64,000 nucleotides of DNA from Plectrocnemia conspersa (taxonomy: Eukaryota; Arthropoda; Insecta; Trichoptera; Polycentropodidae), in contig VTFK01000044.1 of the NCBI GenBank assembly GCA_009617715.1, positions 186,001 to 250,000 of the forward strand. Reading direction: 5' to 3'. The translations under genes and the position numbers were made by a program. Below, one piece after another: positions 35,201 through 49,000 of the stretch. Below the pieces are notes generated by a model. It did no database searches. It saw only the letters and a list, made by a program, of their open reading frames with translations, and was not told the origin of the DNA. Each line of letters opens with the position of its first letter. The stretch's first letter is position 1.

Positions 35201-38200
35201 AATTTTGCAATTAGCCTAGCAACATCCTGATGCAATTGGCCCATCAACATCCGCATCTGTAATCCGCCAGAGCTGTCTCGAATCGCATCGGAAGATGATT
35301 AACGGGAGGATCAAAGAAGATTTGCGACAGCAGAGCGTCAGAGATGAGCTCAGATAGTAGATGACATTCGAGGCAAGCCGAGAGACCCGCATCCACACGA
35401 AAGACACCAATGGATCGTTCAAAAAACATCGCGACGACAAACCAGCTGTGGTCATTTTTACATAATAAAAATAAACTGTTTCCAGATTTTTAGGCGTATA
35501 TTTTAGCTGCAAAGTTGCACATCCATTGAGCATCAAAATCCGAAACATTTATTTTTAATAATTGTATTAATTTTGTTGTTAAGTAAATAGACTACGGAAT
35601 ATAATGCCAATATCGATAATTATGAATGACGGGATTAGTAAACGTGTTCCAGAAAATTAGATAAAAAACTGTTGATTTAATCTAGGAACAAATTTTAAAT
35701 GTTACGCCTGCACTTGTCGCGCATGGGCTTGCTGGATGCTAACAAGGTAATAAATAGCCATTTAATGGTGCAAAACGTGAATGTAACAGTGTTAGAGATG
35801 TTAAAAAAACATTATTATAATTAATTTAGAGAGCAATAAATATTAAGTAAAAAAGGATATTAGTGTTAAATATTAACAATTAAATTCATATTGAGCATAT
35901 TTGTCAATCTAATTGTAAATCAAAATAATAATAACGTGCATTAACTTAATTACAAATAAATGTCTCAAATACAGTGCATTGTATCTGTTATTTTTGCCCT
36001 TTTTTATATTATTATTTAGTATATAGTATACACATATAAATTGATAAATATTAATTATTGTAGATTTTGAGAAAGCTTCATTTATTTTAAATTAATCAGA
36101 TGTTCGAATTACTTCTTAATTATTTATGGCTAAAAAGAGAATTTTATATGTGTCAGAGTACTGCAAGGATCAGTTCTTGGCTCATTGCTATTTCTACTTT
36201 TGATAAATGACAAACGCAGTAGATGTTCACGACTTTTTTAAACTATATATATATTTTTTATTAAATTCAATAAAACAATTATTGATATTAATTTTTACAA
36301 TATGATTCAGGTTTGTTGTGATGGGTTTCAATAGAATGTTTACTGTTAATCATTAAAAAAAATTTTTTTGAAAGCTATACTCTGCGACATTTTTTACGAT
36401 CTTAGGCAACACACATTGTATGTATTTTTATGACCACAGAAAGATTGATTTTTTGGGTTACAAAGTATTTGCATAAACATATATGTATTAGTATATTTTA
36501 CTGACGAAGCTCTTCGTGAACTTGTTTCTGTGTTTTGTAAAACAAGTGATTTTATTAAGCTTTGCAAAGGACACAATAAACTAATTTTTAAATTATATAT
36601 GCTTTCATATTATTATTATTTTTTAAGGTAGTTAGTCATTTGAGATAAATTTTGTTACTTCCAGCTTTAATAAGATAAACCTAGATCTTTATTGCCATAG
36701 GTTATTCAAGCTTCAAATATTTTTTTAATGATAAAAAAATCAGCCAATTAATTATTTCATTGCAACACACACAAAATATAATATATAAATAAATAAATAT
36801 GCAGCATTGGAGATTTTTAATATATATTATATGATTTGCATACGAATTTATATGCATATAAAAAAATTAGAGATTCACTAATTAGATTTTAATAAAATTT
36901 TCAGAACATATGCGTTTCTTCACGTTTATTAACGTCTATAAATTTAACATTGACTTAAAATATTATTTTATTTTTTATGATTTTTTAAAGTCAATGTTTT
37001 GATACATCTGATTTAAAGAACAAAAGTTTATTAGTTTTAAGTAAAAACAGTTTTTGGGAAAACTGATGTGTAAAATAATAATATCATATATGTTAAATAT
37101 TATAAGGAGAATACATAAAAATAGCATAGAATGACTAAAGTTTTTTTTATGTATTATTTTTTATAATACATAATTTCTTAAAAAATTCTATATGAACTGC
37201 TTGATAATATTGTTGTATTTTACAAAATCAGATTGTTCGTTATACTATAGATATACATTATTGTAATTACATACCTTGTAGGCATCTGGTATGTTGACAG
37301 GCTCGCCGCTTTCTGCTACGTAGCCAACGATGCCGGTGCCCCACGGCACCTTTATCTCTTCCTTCCTCTCTATTTCGCTCAGGGTAGATCTTGGGCAGAC
37401 GTCGAAGAGTTTCGACACCAGGCACCTGTCAACAAATAGTTGCTGTCAAACAATTTTCCTCGTAGCTTGAAACCATTCCACCCACGGGGGTGATTCAATT
37501 AACATCGGACAAAGGGGCGGATCAGTTGGTGATTAATTTAATTCAGTTAATGCAAAATGGCACAACGTGATGGGTCCGATTTTGGGAGCGTGGGTGTTGC
37601 CAGTTGGCTGAGATATAACAGCACTAAAAGCTTCAAATATAAAATATGTTAAATAAGATAAGTATTATTAGATAGAACGTAGAATAACTGCTCCAATCGA
37701 CTGGAGAGCATTAGAGCATAGTCATTAAAACATAGTTAATACATAGTATAACAGTCGTCATTTTACGAAATGCATAACCCATGTTTCAATATTTATTTGC
37801 ACTGAATTCATTCGCATTTGGCACTGACCTTTTAGTGTACTTGCTGGGTAGAGATATTTAGGCAGCGACCCTAGCCCAAGGTTTTATGTAAAACTGTTCA
37901 TTGATACCATTCCAAATATTTCAGAGAAAATCTTTGCTGTGTCAATTCCTTGATGTAATTGATCATGCTTATATACTCTCTCAAAGTGAGAAAGGTTCTT
38001 TACTCTTTCTACTTTTAATAACCGAATATTACTTATTGTCTTTGTATAATTTTAATTCAAACATAAGATGATTTCTGTCAACCAAGCGCGTACAGTGAGA
38101 TACATTCCCTTTCGCTCGCTCGCGTGTTAAGTGACGAGAGTGAGTGAGAAGTGGGCGTGCGACGCATGTAACGTGCGCCCTTACCTCTCACTCACTCTCG

Positions 38201-41200
38201 TGACTTAATACGCGAGCGAGCGAAAGGGAATGTTTTTCGCCGTACGCGCCTGCCACCAACATAGAAAATATGTTAATTTTTAAAACAATTACTTTGATAT
38301 GCGTTTAGCAAGTCCTTTGCGATTAATTTCCTCGCAATGAGCTAAATGGTCCAACAGATCAAAAAATGGTCTACGTGTATACTACGATGTAACTTAAAAG
38401 CAGAGTTTAAAAGTGTATGTTAAAATAAAAAAACATAACATATAAACTAGTTATTATTATAAATATATATTTTTACAAGATTGGATATAGTAGACTAAAC
38501 TATACTGCGCAAAAAGTAACAAGAATATGTTGAAAATTGGAATTTTTGTATATGTGAATAAATGTTGTAAAAAGTTTATCTAACATATAAAAAATAAGCT
38601 GCAGGCATAAAAGAGATCGTGTTTTCATATTTAAGCAGAGAGACTCGAGTGTCCTTTTTATTAATCGAATATCGGTTAAGGGTCCCATCTGGAGGTGATC
38701 GAAGGTTCTTCGCACTTTTCCTGCGATACTTTGAAGGACTTTTCAAAGTTAAAAGGGCAAACGATAATATCGAAAATAAAATAATACGCAGACCGTAGAA
38801 TTAATTCAAACCAAACGACCGACGTCGTTTATTTTCGGAGCGTCTGAGAGTGAAATTATTGTAGGATTATATATTTATGGATAGCGTCCTTCGACCAGAT
38901 TTCTATTTAAACTGTCTAGGCTGCAAGATTAATCGGAGAGATTGACATGTGCGACGTTTATCGGGAGTAATACATATTTATCGTTTGGTTCGTCGTTGAC
39001 AAGGACGCCGTTTCTGGTTCCTTTCCAGGAATCTTTTGGGGGTTTATTATTATAATATTCTTAGGTCGATTATGTTTTGCAGTTGTATTTAAAACTTAAT
39101 GAATAATAGTTTAATAAAGTCATTGACATTATAAATTTATTGCTATATATTCTTGCTATTTTTAAAATTTAACGTTGAATATGTATATATACAATATTTT
39201 AATATTAAAAAATAACATACAAAAAGAAAATAATATTAATGCATATAGTACAATTCAAAACATCCCATCAGTCAGTAAGATATGCTTTATAAGACGATTA
39301 TCGACTAAAAATATTAGCATGGAACGCCAATGGTTTATGCGATAAAAAAAATAATTCATAATAACATAAAAAAAATCTGAATAGATATACGGTTCAGATT
39401 TTAGACATTACTTTTTATTTGCACTGTTTCTTCGAAACTATTTTTGTCACACATGAGAGAATGTTTCAAGTGTATTATATTATGATATTTAAAAACAATG
39501 AATTTTAACCGTTGGTCCCCACAAATCTATGCTTTAACTAAAGGTTTTTATAGCGAAACTTCATATCATAGCAAATTTTGAATCATATCAACAGTTAGTC
39601 AGAAATGCAAAAATTAAATTAGTTGACTGATCTTAGATACAATCTTTCACTGTATTTTTTTTTCTGTTGTCGTTTCTAATACGTACTAGTTTTAAATTAA
39701 TGTTATTGCAGTAACAATAATATAAAATCAGTTTAAATATTTTAAAATAATATTTGTAAATCCAAATTATTTTAGAGATCTAAGCTAAATGAAATAATAA
39801 ACGTATGAACGAATTTTTCAATATCAAAAGATTTTGTATATACATATATTTTAAAGATCATAAGAACACATATCAAAAGAAACTCTTAGAATATGCTTCA
39901 GTGTCTCGTTGAATTCTTCATGTGCATTCCAACGAGCTTAAAGTGTATTGTATAGCGTTATTGCGTTTCAACCAAGGAATGTGAAGTATTTAGACTCACC
40001 TCGATCTGGGCGTGTGTTGGGGGATGCATCCACCCCCTTTTTCGCCTTGGACTAGGAACAAGGAACCTCTGTCTGCGTTCAGTAGAATTGATACGTTCTG
40101 CAGGATTTTGTGACACAACGACCGTATATCCAGCTCGTTGCAGATGTCTTTTACCTGTGAACATAAACAACAATGAAGCTCTCAAGGACTTTTCTTGCGT
40201 GAATGAGTTTTCTCAGCTTATGTAACCGAGAGGTTGTATTTTTATTTCATAAATCTTTTTTGGGATTTTATATTCAATCTTGATAAGCAATTGTGGTCTT
40301 ATTGTATTTCTTGATAATTTTCATTTTAGCACATATATAAATAGTATGAGTTAAATTAAAAAAATCACATATTACACAAAAATAGACAGAACATACTGAC
40401 AGATGGGTTGGGCTTAAAATAAATTTGCATGGCCATTATTTAGCCGCGTCACTGTTCCGTACATCGACTAATCAAAAGGGTCGTCAAACTAGAGGGAAAG
40501 TTCGAAAAACGTAACAAGTTTAATGTAGCGAAAATTTCCCAGCGGCTCGAATTGAACAGCAAATAAGACGGAACCTTTTAGGTACCCGAGTAATTTATGA
40601 TTGCATATAAATATTCATTTTAAGCTACCGCAAAGTAAGATATAAGTTGGAAATAGTATTTCTGTGTAAAAACAGCGCCTTTTGTAAACACGGACTACTT
40701 TTGTAATTCAACAAGTGGGTCGTGTAAAGGTGAGACGTGAAGTTGGAAGAATTACCCGGAGACGTGATGAAGTTTCTGAGGAAAATAGGATTTTATTTTG
40801 TGATGTTGTTGTAAAAGGTCAGAGGATTGCGTGTAAAAATGTAATATAAATCCTAACTCAGTTCATAATATAAATTCTTATGATATCATTAACATAATAT
40901 TAGCATTAGGATTTTGCCAGATCAACGTGTTTTTAATTTAAATAATATTATGTTAACATAACTAGTATTATTAGCACTGATTAATGCGCTCGTTATTACT
41001 GATTAATGATGTGATTTTTTTAAATTTATGTACTTAATATATTTTTGTAAATATAGCAATAGTTTTCATAATATAGTTAAAATGTCGTGCAAAACAGCAA
41101 TAACTTTACTAACTGTTGCTTCGAGGGTTTTCACTTATTTGAGTGATTCATTTATGTACATAAGTATTCAATAGACAATATTGTGTTGTGTAATATGCAC

Positions 41201-44200
41201 AGATTAAATTATTTAATTATACTTGTTCGCAATAATAGTACAAATGGAGAGCGCAAGCTCGGCGAGCTTTCACGCATAACTATGAACCAATGAAAATATG
41301 GTAATCTAGTATTATGCGCGAAAGCTTTCGCGTATATTGTATTATTTTATACGTATGTGGGTGGGTAGAAAACTCAATTTTCGCATAGAGGATAATTGTG
41401 TTTGTTCTAAAACGAGCTTCGGAAAGCTCACCCCTCGACCGATAATGTTGTTCGTCACAAATCCGACGAAAGTTCCGCAACGATCACACCTCGTTAGCGA
41501 AATAACGGAATTATCCGTAACGTTAATCCTCGTCGGCAACGTGAATAATTCATAACCGCGAGTCGTTTTATGCTTTATATATTATATGCGTAGGATACTT
41601 TGAGGTAAAAATAGCGAATCAATATTTTTTTGCTGTGAAGGACGTATAAAAAATATATATTATTAAATTTTGATTGATTTGGATACAATTTTTGCTTTAC
41701 AATATATTTTTCCATCCTGACATTCAGCGAAAGTTATATCTTTATATATATATATATATATATTATTTCTATTCAATCTTTCAGTCAATCACTCCGTAAT
41801 CAATGTATTAGCCAATTTCTTGGGATGTTTCTCCAGTCTATCCTTGTATTTTAACCTTGCATTTTCTTCATTGATAATTTTTATTTACAAGTGTTTATAA
41901 ATAATAAAGTTTGGGAATAAATAAAATAAAATTTTATTTTGGAACCTCTGAAAATATGTTTTATGGACTATGGTGAGATTATTTTAAAAATGACAAAACA
42001 AAGAATTTGCAAATTAAATTATTCGAGTTAAAACAGAGCACTTTTGAGTAGCATTTTAAGCATAAATTGTTCCAAAATGCGCCAAGAAAAAAAAAAGCTC
42101 GTCAAGTTTAAGTGTATGTCAATGTTTTAATTTTTTTTAAGGAATATAATGGAATATTAGAACTAGTTCGTACTTGTGATGGGAAAGCATATTACCATGT
42201 CGGTTTATGTCGTGAATAGTGGGTGGTGGTGGAGTCAGGATTAAAAATTAGTAGAATTCAAGGAATTTTAGACATTTGTATTATAAATAAAAATGTAATT
42301 GTTGTGGTAATGAATTTTATGTTGCGTCACATTGCTGACTTAGCAATAACGTCTAAATACGTTTAAAATTTAAACAGGTTATGTACAAACGTTGGACAGA
42401 ACAGTGAGTACCTCATGAATAACTCTCTGTAATGAATTAACCTAAAAAAGCAACAAGATTTACTTTACGTAATATTTTGACTAACGCTCGCTCACACATA
42501 AGCAGTTTAAATTTTAAAACGTGTTTTATGTAGCAGAACATTTGGCCGCTTTTGTAGCCGTTTTGGCCAAGCCAGCGGAGAGTTCATAGCTATTGTTTTC
42601 GTGACGCCGACATTCTAAACAAGTACCATAAAAAACACTAAATATTTTTTACTTAAAAAAATATATTAAACAAAAACAAATAAATTTATGTAAATAAAAA
42701 TACATTGCCAAAATTTTTGTATTCGCATATTCGTTTTTTAATTTAATATTTTTTATTATTTTATGTAAAAATGTGACAGCATTTCTGGAATTTCTAGAGA
42801 GAATGTGGACCAGGCGCGTACGGTGAGATACGTTCCCTTTCGCTCATTCGCGTGTTAAGTGATGAGAGTGAGTGAGAGATAAGGGTGTGCGTTAAATGCG
42901 TTCTGCACGCCCACTTCATTTCACTTACTCTCGTCACTTAATACGCGAGCGAGGGGAAGGGAATGCATTTCACTGTCGGACAATAAATGACATAAACATA
43001 AAAAAATAGGCACTAATTAAAACCAATAACGCCCTGAAGCTATCAGCTGGAAATGTGGTGAGAAAATTATGCAAACATACAAGTATATGGGTATACTTTA
43101 AATGGTATCAATTCAATAATGTCTACAAGTATTGATTTAAAAAATAAAATGTTTCATGATCAATCTTTAAAGTAGCAACATTTTAAACGCATTGCAAGGG
43201 CATAAAGGGTTTGAAAGGTTTTTTCTGTAAAATATCGATCACAAAGAGTCTCAGTACGATTTATTAAAATATAAAACAATAGTTACCAATTCGAATATAA
43301 GCTCTTTTTCGTCTAGGTGTCGGAGTTCGTGTCGCGATCTCCGATGGGGGCGCGTCGCAGGGGCGCAGGCTCCAGCCGTGGGGCTCCCTGCATTTCCAGT
43401 TCCACCGCCAACCGACAAGAACGTGGGGGTGCCGTCTATTGTGTTGACTATGGGCTTCAAGAGTCCCCCCCGTTCGAACTCGTGGGCGGAGATTTTTCTA
43501 AAAGAAGAGATTGATCAACGGTTAGCGATCGCTGATCTGTCATATTTCGTCGGGTGTCGAATTAGGAGCAATGCGTGGGAATCGGGGGTAGTCAAGGCAT
43601 TGAAAGAGAAGAGTTGGAATTAGGGTCTGACCTTACGGGGGTCGTGGCTCCTGAGCTGCCTCGGGAGGGCGAAGGGTGCTGAGGTCCGTCGCCGCATGGT
43701 GGGGTGGCGTGGGACACCAGCCAGGCGTCGACTACTTGGCGGGTGGCTTTTCTGAAAAGGAAAAGTCAAATATAATATTAAATAAAATGTGGTAGCATAT
43801 ATCGCAGCAAGCCAACAATAAAAAAAATCTTATCAAACAAACCCAACAATAAGATTTTATTTATTTATAGAATAATTACGAACTGAATATTCTCTTTTCA
43901 TATATATATATATTTAATATAAACAATTCTATTTATATTATTTATTTATAAAATGAATAATCTATTTCAGGACAAGCAAATAAGGCGAAGGGATAATGTG
44001 TTGTAAATATTATACATTGAACGATATTTTAGGGTACGATCCTTTGTAATATATGATGATGTAATGTATAATATTTACTCAATTATTATAATAGCAAATT
44101 TAAAAGGATATTAAACTATTGTTTTATTATTTTTAATCATATAAAATCACGTTTTTCGAATAAAAATCTAGCGACGTCCGAAAATTCAATCGTAACATCA

Positions 44201-45777
44201 AAGACAAAACTCAAAGTGGTAATTGTATAAAATTTGCCGGAATCAAATTGAAACTTCAAAACGAGGGCAAAGTCGCAAAAGGCGTTCGTTCGAATGTTTC
44301 AGACGTGACTGAAACTTTTCCAGCTGAAGAGAGAAATTGACTTATGGAATAATAGAGCAATTGATCGTAAAGCGATCTATAGTTGAATTTTAAAATATAA
44401 CTTGAAATAAGAGTAATAGAGTGATTTTTTTTTATTGAGAAACAGAAAATCTTATTTGGGTTAGTTAACAATTAATCTAATATTATATATAAAAGTTTAT
44501 TGATTCGAGAGGACATAAAAAATATTATAATAGAACTTCGTTATCCAATTAATTCCGTCTGTTGTGTCAGAAGCTTTGGCCGTTATCTAATTAATTAATA
44601 AAGCAAAAATGAAGATTACCTACGTATAACTTATAGTAAGTATAAATTAAATATCTTCAGGTTGTTTTTCGGAAGAAAATTGGTTTGCCATCTAATTTTA
44701 TAAAGACACAAAGGTAATCTTACTAAGAAATTAAATAGCACTGACAATTTTTTGGATTCAATTAAGATATATTGATAGATTAATATTGCTTGTATTAAAT
44801 AAAGACGCGACAATATTAAGATTGTGTGTCATTTAATTTTATATTATATATAAAATGCATTTGTGGTATTTTAATTAAATGTACATGAATGATATTCTGT
44901 TTTGTGTACTTACTTATTAAATAATATCGCAGATTTTTTGTTTATATTTTTTTTATTATTTATATATCATATATAGTTAAATTGCCATTAAACGATAATT
45001 GTATTCCATCAATTTTATGAAGCGTTAAATTCAAATATGCGCGGATGGATATTCGAAAATGTTAATTTTGTCTATGAGTGCGACAAACTGGACGCAACCC
45101 TTACCGCTTTATATGACGAAATTTATGATGTGTTCGACAAATGTTTCCCCAGAAAAAAGACCGGTATACCCAAAAAGCTTTTCAAGGGACGTTATCGCAA
45201 TTGTCACCGCTCTTTTGCTATCTGCTAATTTGATTAATTTACATTTTCACATTCACTATCTGTAAGCGCTACTAGACCATCAACACGGGTTTCGTCCGCA
45301 TCATTCCACGATCACTAACCTCTTGTGCCTTTCGAAGGCAGTGACAAAATCCCTCGATTCTAAAATCCAGTTCGTTGTAGTCTATACCGACTTTCAAAAG
45401 GAATATAATGTAATGCACATAATATTTTCATAATTGGCTCTTTGGACGATGGGAAAAAAGGGCAAGCGAGATATAAACAATACAGTATAAAGGTTATGGC
45501 TTTGCGTCAGATTTTCAGTTAAGACATTGAAGATGACTTTTTGGCTCATGTACCACACATTATTTATCTAATTAAATATTTATAATTACTTTTTGTGTAT
45601 GTGCTTTGAAAAGCTGAATTACGGATACGAGCTGAAGAGAATTGAAGCCAAATAAATATAAAAAAGCATGCTTTGATTGTATGAATAAAGATGTATATGT
45701 AGAAAAAACTATAATCGGTTTTTATTTGTACGAATTATTATTATAGCGCTTCACTGTTTTTGCAAAAATGTTGTATG

Positions 45778-45834
<57 letters not shown>

Positions 45835-45913
45835 ATGCAACCAGCAGCAACATGGCATGTGCTCAGCATGTAATAACTGTGTATGTGTGTGTATGTGGCA
45901 ATATGTGTGTGTG

Positions 45914-45965
<52 letters not shown>

Positions 45966-45970
45966 GCACT

Positions 45971-46040
<70 letters not shown>

Positions 46041-49000
46041 CTATATGCTATACTGCTGTATATATATGCTGTATTTGAATGTTAAAATATGTTAAAAAAA
46101 TTCTAATTCTAATTCTTTGCTAAAATTAGAAAGTTTATGAAGATCAATCTAATTTTTACGATGTAGTCTGATTCCAACTTCACGCATTATTTTTTAATAG
46201 ATCTGGTAAAATTGCATAATTATTCGATTAACCATCAATAATAACAGCATATCTCGGATAATCGACGTATATATCTACATTCCGATTCAACCGGAATAAT
46301 GACTGGCAATCGATGATAACCGATTGATTTCTCTGTCGATTTCATATGCCGTTAAATCAACTAAGCTCGCATTTGACATATTATTGAATTTATATATTTT
46401 ATTTATTATCATAAGCTATACCATATATATTATAGATATGTTTAATATTTATATTTATCGACTATTAAAAGAATTTAACTAGAATTGGACAATTTTGGTC
46501 GACTTTTTCGATTTGTGCTAAAGGAACGTTGTTTTGTCGTTGTTATTTCGGTCCGATTGAATTCTACAGTTTCCTTGATGCGATACAGAATCCGTTTGTT
46601 TGTGCCGAGATGCAGCAGCACGGACTGCTTCCAGGCTTGTGCAAATAAATTGCAATGGGAAATGGGTCCGGACTTTAAAAAAAACCCAAAAGAACAACAG
46701 TATAAATAAAGTTTTCCGTATTGCGACGGACGCCTTTGCTGCAAGAATATTAAATTTCTAGCTAAAAATAACTTAAGGCTATTGTTAAGTATATAAATAT
46801 AAATACAATATTTGGAAATAAATAATTTATTTATAGTGGATTTCGGCTGTGTTGCTCCAGCCATGGTCACGAATTACTATATAGGCAAATTAATCAAATA
46901 AGACTTGTAACCAATCAGAGGTATATGTTACATTTATTTAAATATTAAAAAGGCTTAAATATGACGCAATTATATGACAAATTTTGAAGCTGCATGCATA
47001 CAAAAACTATTATTGTGTTTAAGATGGTTTGACTTCATAAGTTTCCGAAGGTCTTTATATAAAATATGTATATTTATTGTAAATCTTTCGTTGTAAAATT
47101 ACAGGCGTCAAGTAAGTAGTACAACATCAGACTGAAATCAGTCTGTATATTAGTTAACAGTTAAATATAAAATATAATTACCACACGTAATATTAGGAAA
47201 ATATAAGAAAATCTATTCTGTGATGACCGATCAGAATTATAATTATATAATACTCATTAATTTCGTTCTCTCTGATACGATAGAAATTATAAGAAAATAC
47301 TACACCATTCATATGGGATTTGTACCTAGATCTTTCAAGTGTCAACGACTTATACTACTAGTCTACTGATCATTTTAAAGGAATATTGAATAGATACAGA
47401 TAATTTTAAATGTTTAAGCAAGTGTGTCTTATGGTTCAATCATTTCTGTAAAAATGTTTGTGTATTTACACATTTTGAATATCGGTTCATTGCCCTGAAA
47501 CACACTCATGCGTTGCGATCTTGCACATGGTTTTAACTAATCTTTTTAAAATCAAACATTTTTGTATTATTCCTTGAATAAAGCTATATTATAACTGAAA
47601 GTCTAATAAACGGAGTTGAAGGTCTTTCTAATCGGGCAACAATTATCGAATCCAGTTCTTTCAGGTATTATTCACCGACTGGTCTGATAATTCACATATT
47701 TGTTATATTATGTGCATATGCTACATATCAGATAATATTCAAACATGCACTCATATACATATTATACATACATACTTTAGCACAGCTATCTTTATTACAA
47801 ACACGCAAAAAATGTTTTGTAAATTACAAATGATCGCATACCTAAAATATATATAAAACGTTCCACATAAAGGCTCCTCATAGCTACCGCCGAAAACATT
47901 TTTATGTTTGGCAAGGTTATTAAGGAGCTGAATGGCTTATGTAAGAAAATTAAAATACAAGCACATATTAACCCTTTCACTGCCGTTGATGGCTGATGAC
48001 TGATAGCTTTGCGCGCCATTTCGAAATTTGCTAATATGTGGGGGAGCACCTATTTATGCCATAAGTTATTTAAATATTATTTGAATAAATCAAGTGTTTT
48101 TAAACTTTAAATTACACAAAAAAAAACATTACAAGGCGCAAAGGTTCAAACAGATTTAGGTGCCCAATGCATATAGGCGATTTTATTATGACTTTTATAA
48201 GTGTCATCCGCGGTTAAAGGGTTAATAATTACAGTTTCTTAATGAAATGTTCGCAAACTATCACTATTTTTATTTTTTTGTTTCTAGTATTTTTATTTTT
48301 CTTGTGCTTAAATTATATAAGGTTCTTTTTATTATTTCCCTTAAATTATAACTATAAACGTTTTGTCTTATATTCTTATTTTTTATTAATTGTAAACATG
48401 AAAATTGTTATAAATCAGTAACATGAATATTATATATATAATTAGTAAAACTGTTTATATAATTTAAATAAGAGTAGCGTTCTCGAGCGCTGACGTCATG
48501 GTCGCAACGGTTTAGAATAAGGGATGCAATCGCGTTTCTCCAGGGCATTCTTCATCGTTGAACATTGACTTGCAGCGATTTTAAAAAGCGCTTTATTGAA
48601 GCAACACATTACGTTGAAAATATAATAAAATATTTTTCAACGATACAATTAGTATATTATCTGAGATTTATTTCTGAATACTCCCTAACAATATAAAGAA
48701 TCGACTACCAGTTTTTTTTGGTAAAACATTAAATCCGCATTTGTGCGTCATCAGCATGTAAAAAATATTGTAATTGAATCACTGTGGTAGTGCAAAAGTG
48801 ATATTCCATACTGTTCACGAACTAGCTTAATTTCCAAAGAATAAATTCATGACAAACTTTGTCAAATGATTTTATATATCAGGTATAGATTATATCGACT
48901 TGCAATATAGTTTTGAAAGACTTTGAGTAGCTTAAGACTGAAACGATGCGGACGAAAACCGTGTTTGTGGTCTACTAAAGTATGCTTACAGTGATTATAG

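Larger units (their letters stand above)
23972..37274 (-). other. Pde11 13.3-kb intron
   Basis: The largest intron seen, splitting GAF-A. It contains a piggyBac-like MITE fragment (24505-24585), a small unexplained GC-richer segment (25730-26045), a hairpin-MITE fragment (27745-27805), a GGCCA repeat (28400-28510), head-to-head copies of a dispersed family (29478-29720) and another copy (30715-30870), a (TA)n tract with a tRNA-like relic (32172-32410), a repeat pair (32700-32840, 35590-35770), and an RT fragment (36149-36241). No nested gene is supported. Confidence 0.8.

Noticed and set aside
39958..40185. Minus-strand 75-codon ORF over Pde11 exon 40000-40154
   Set aside because: It is another frame of a real exon; only the frame giving VKDICNELD joins both neighbours in phase and matches GAF-A.
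43632..43640. GTAAGG as donor of the Pde11 exon at 43632-43751
   Set aside because: Using it leaves the next exon out of phase; the adjacent GTCAGA donor keeps the conserved reading frame.
45751..46095. Tyr-Ile repeat ORFs on both strands
   Set aside because: Translation of three (TA)n microsatellites.
46475..46870. 131-codon minus-strand ORF and opposing plus-strand ORF
   Set aside because: No recognisable domain, low-complexity ends, and no agreeing splice sites; I cannot support it as a gene.
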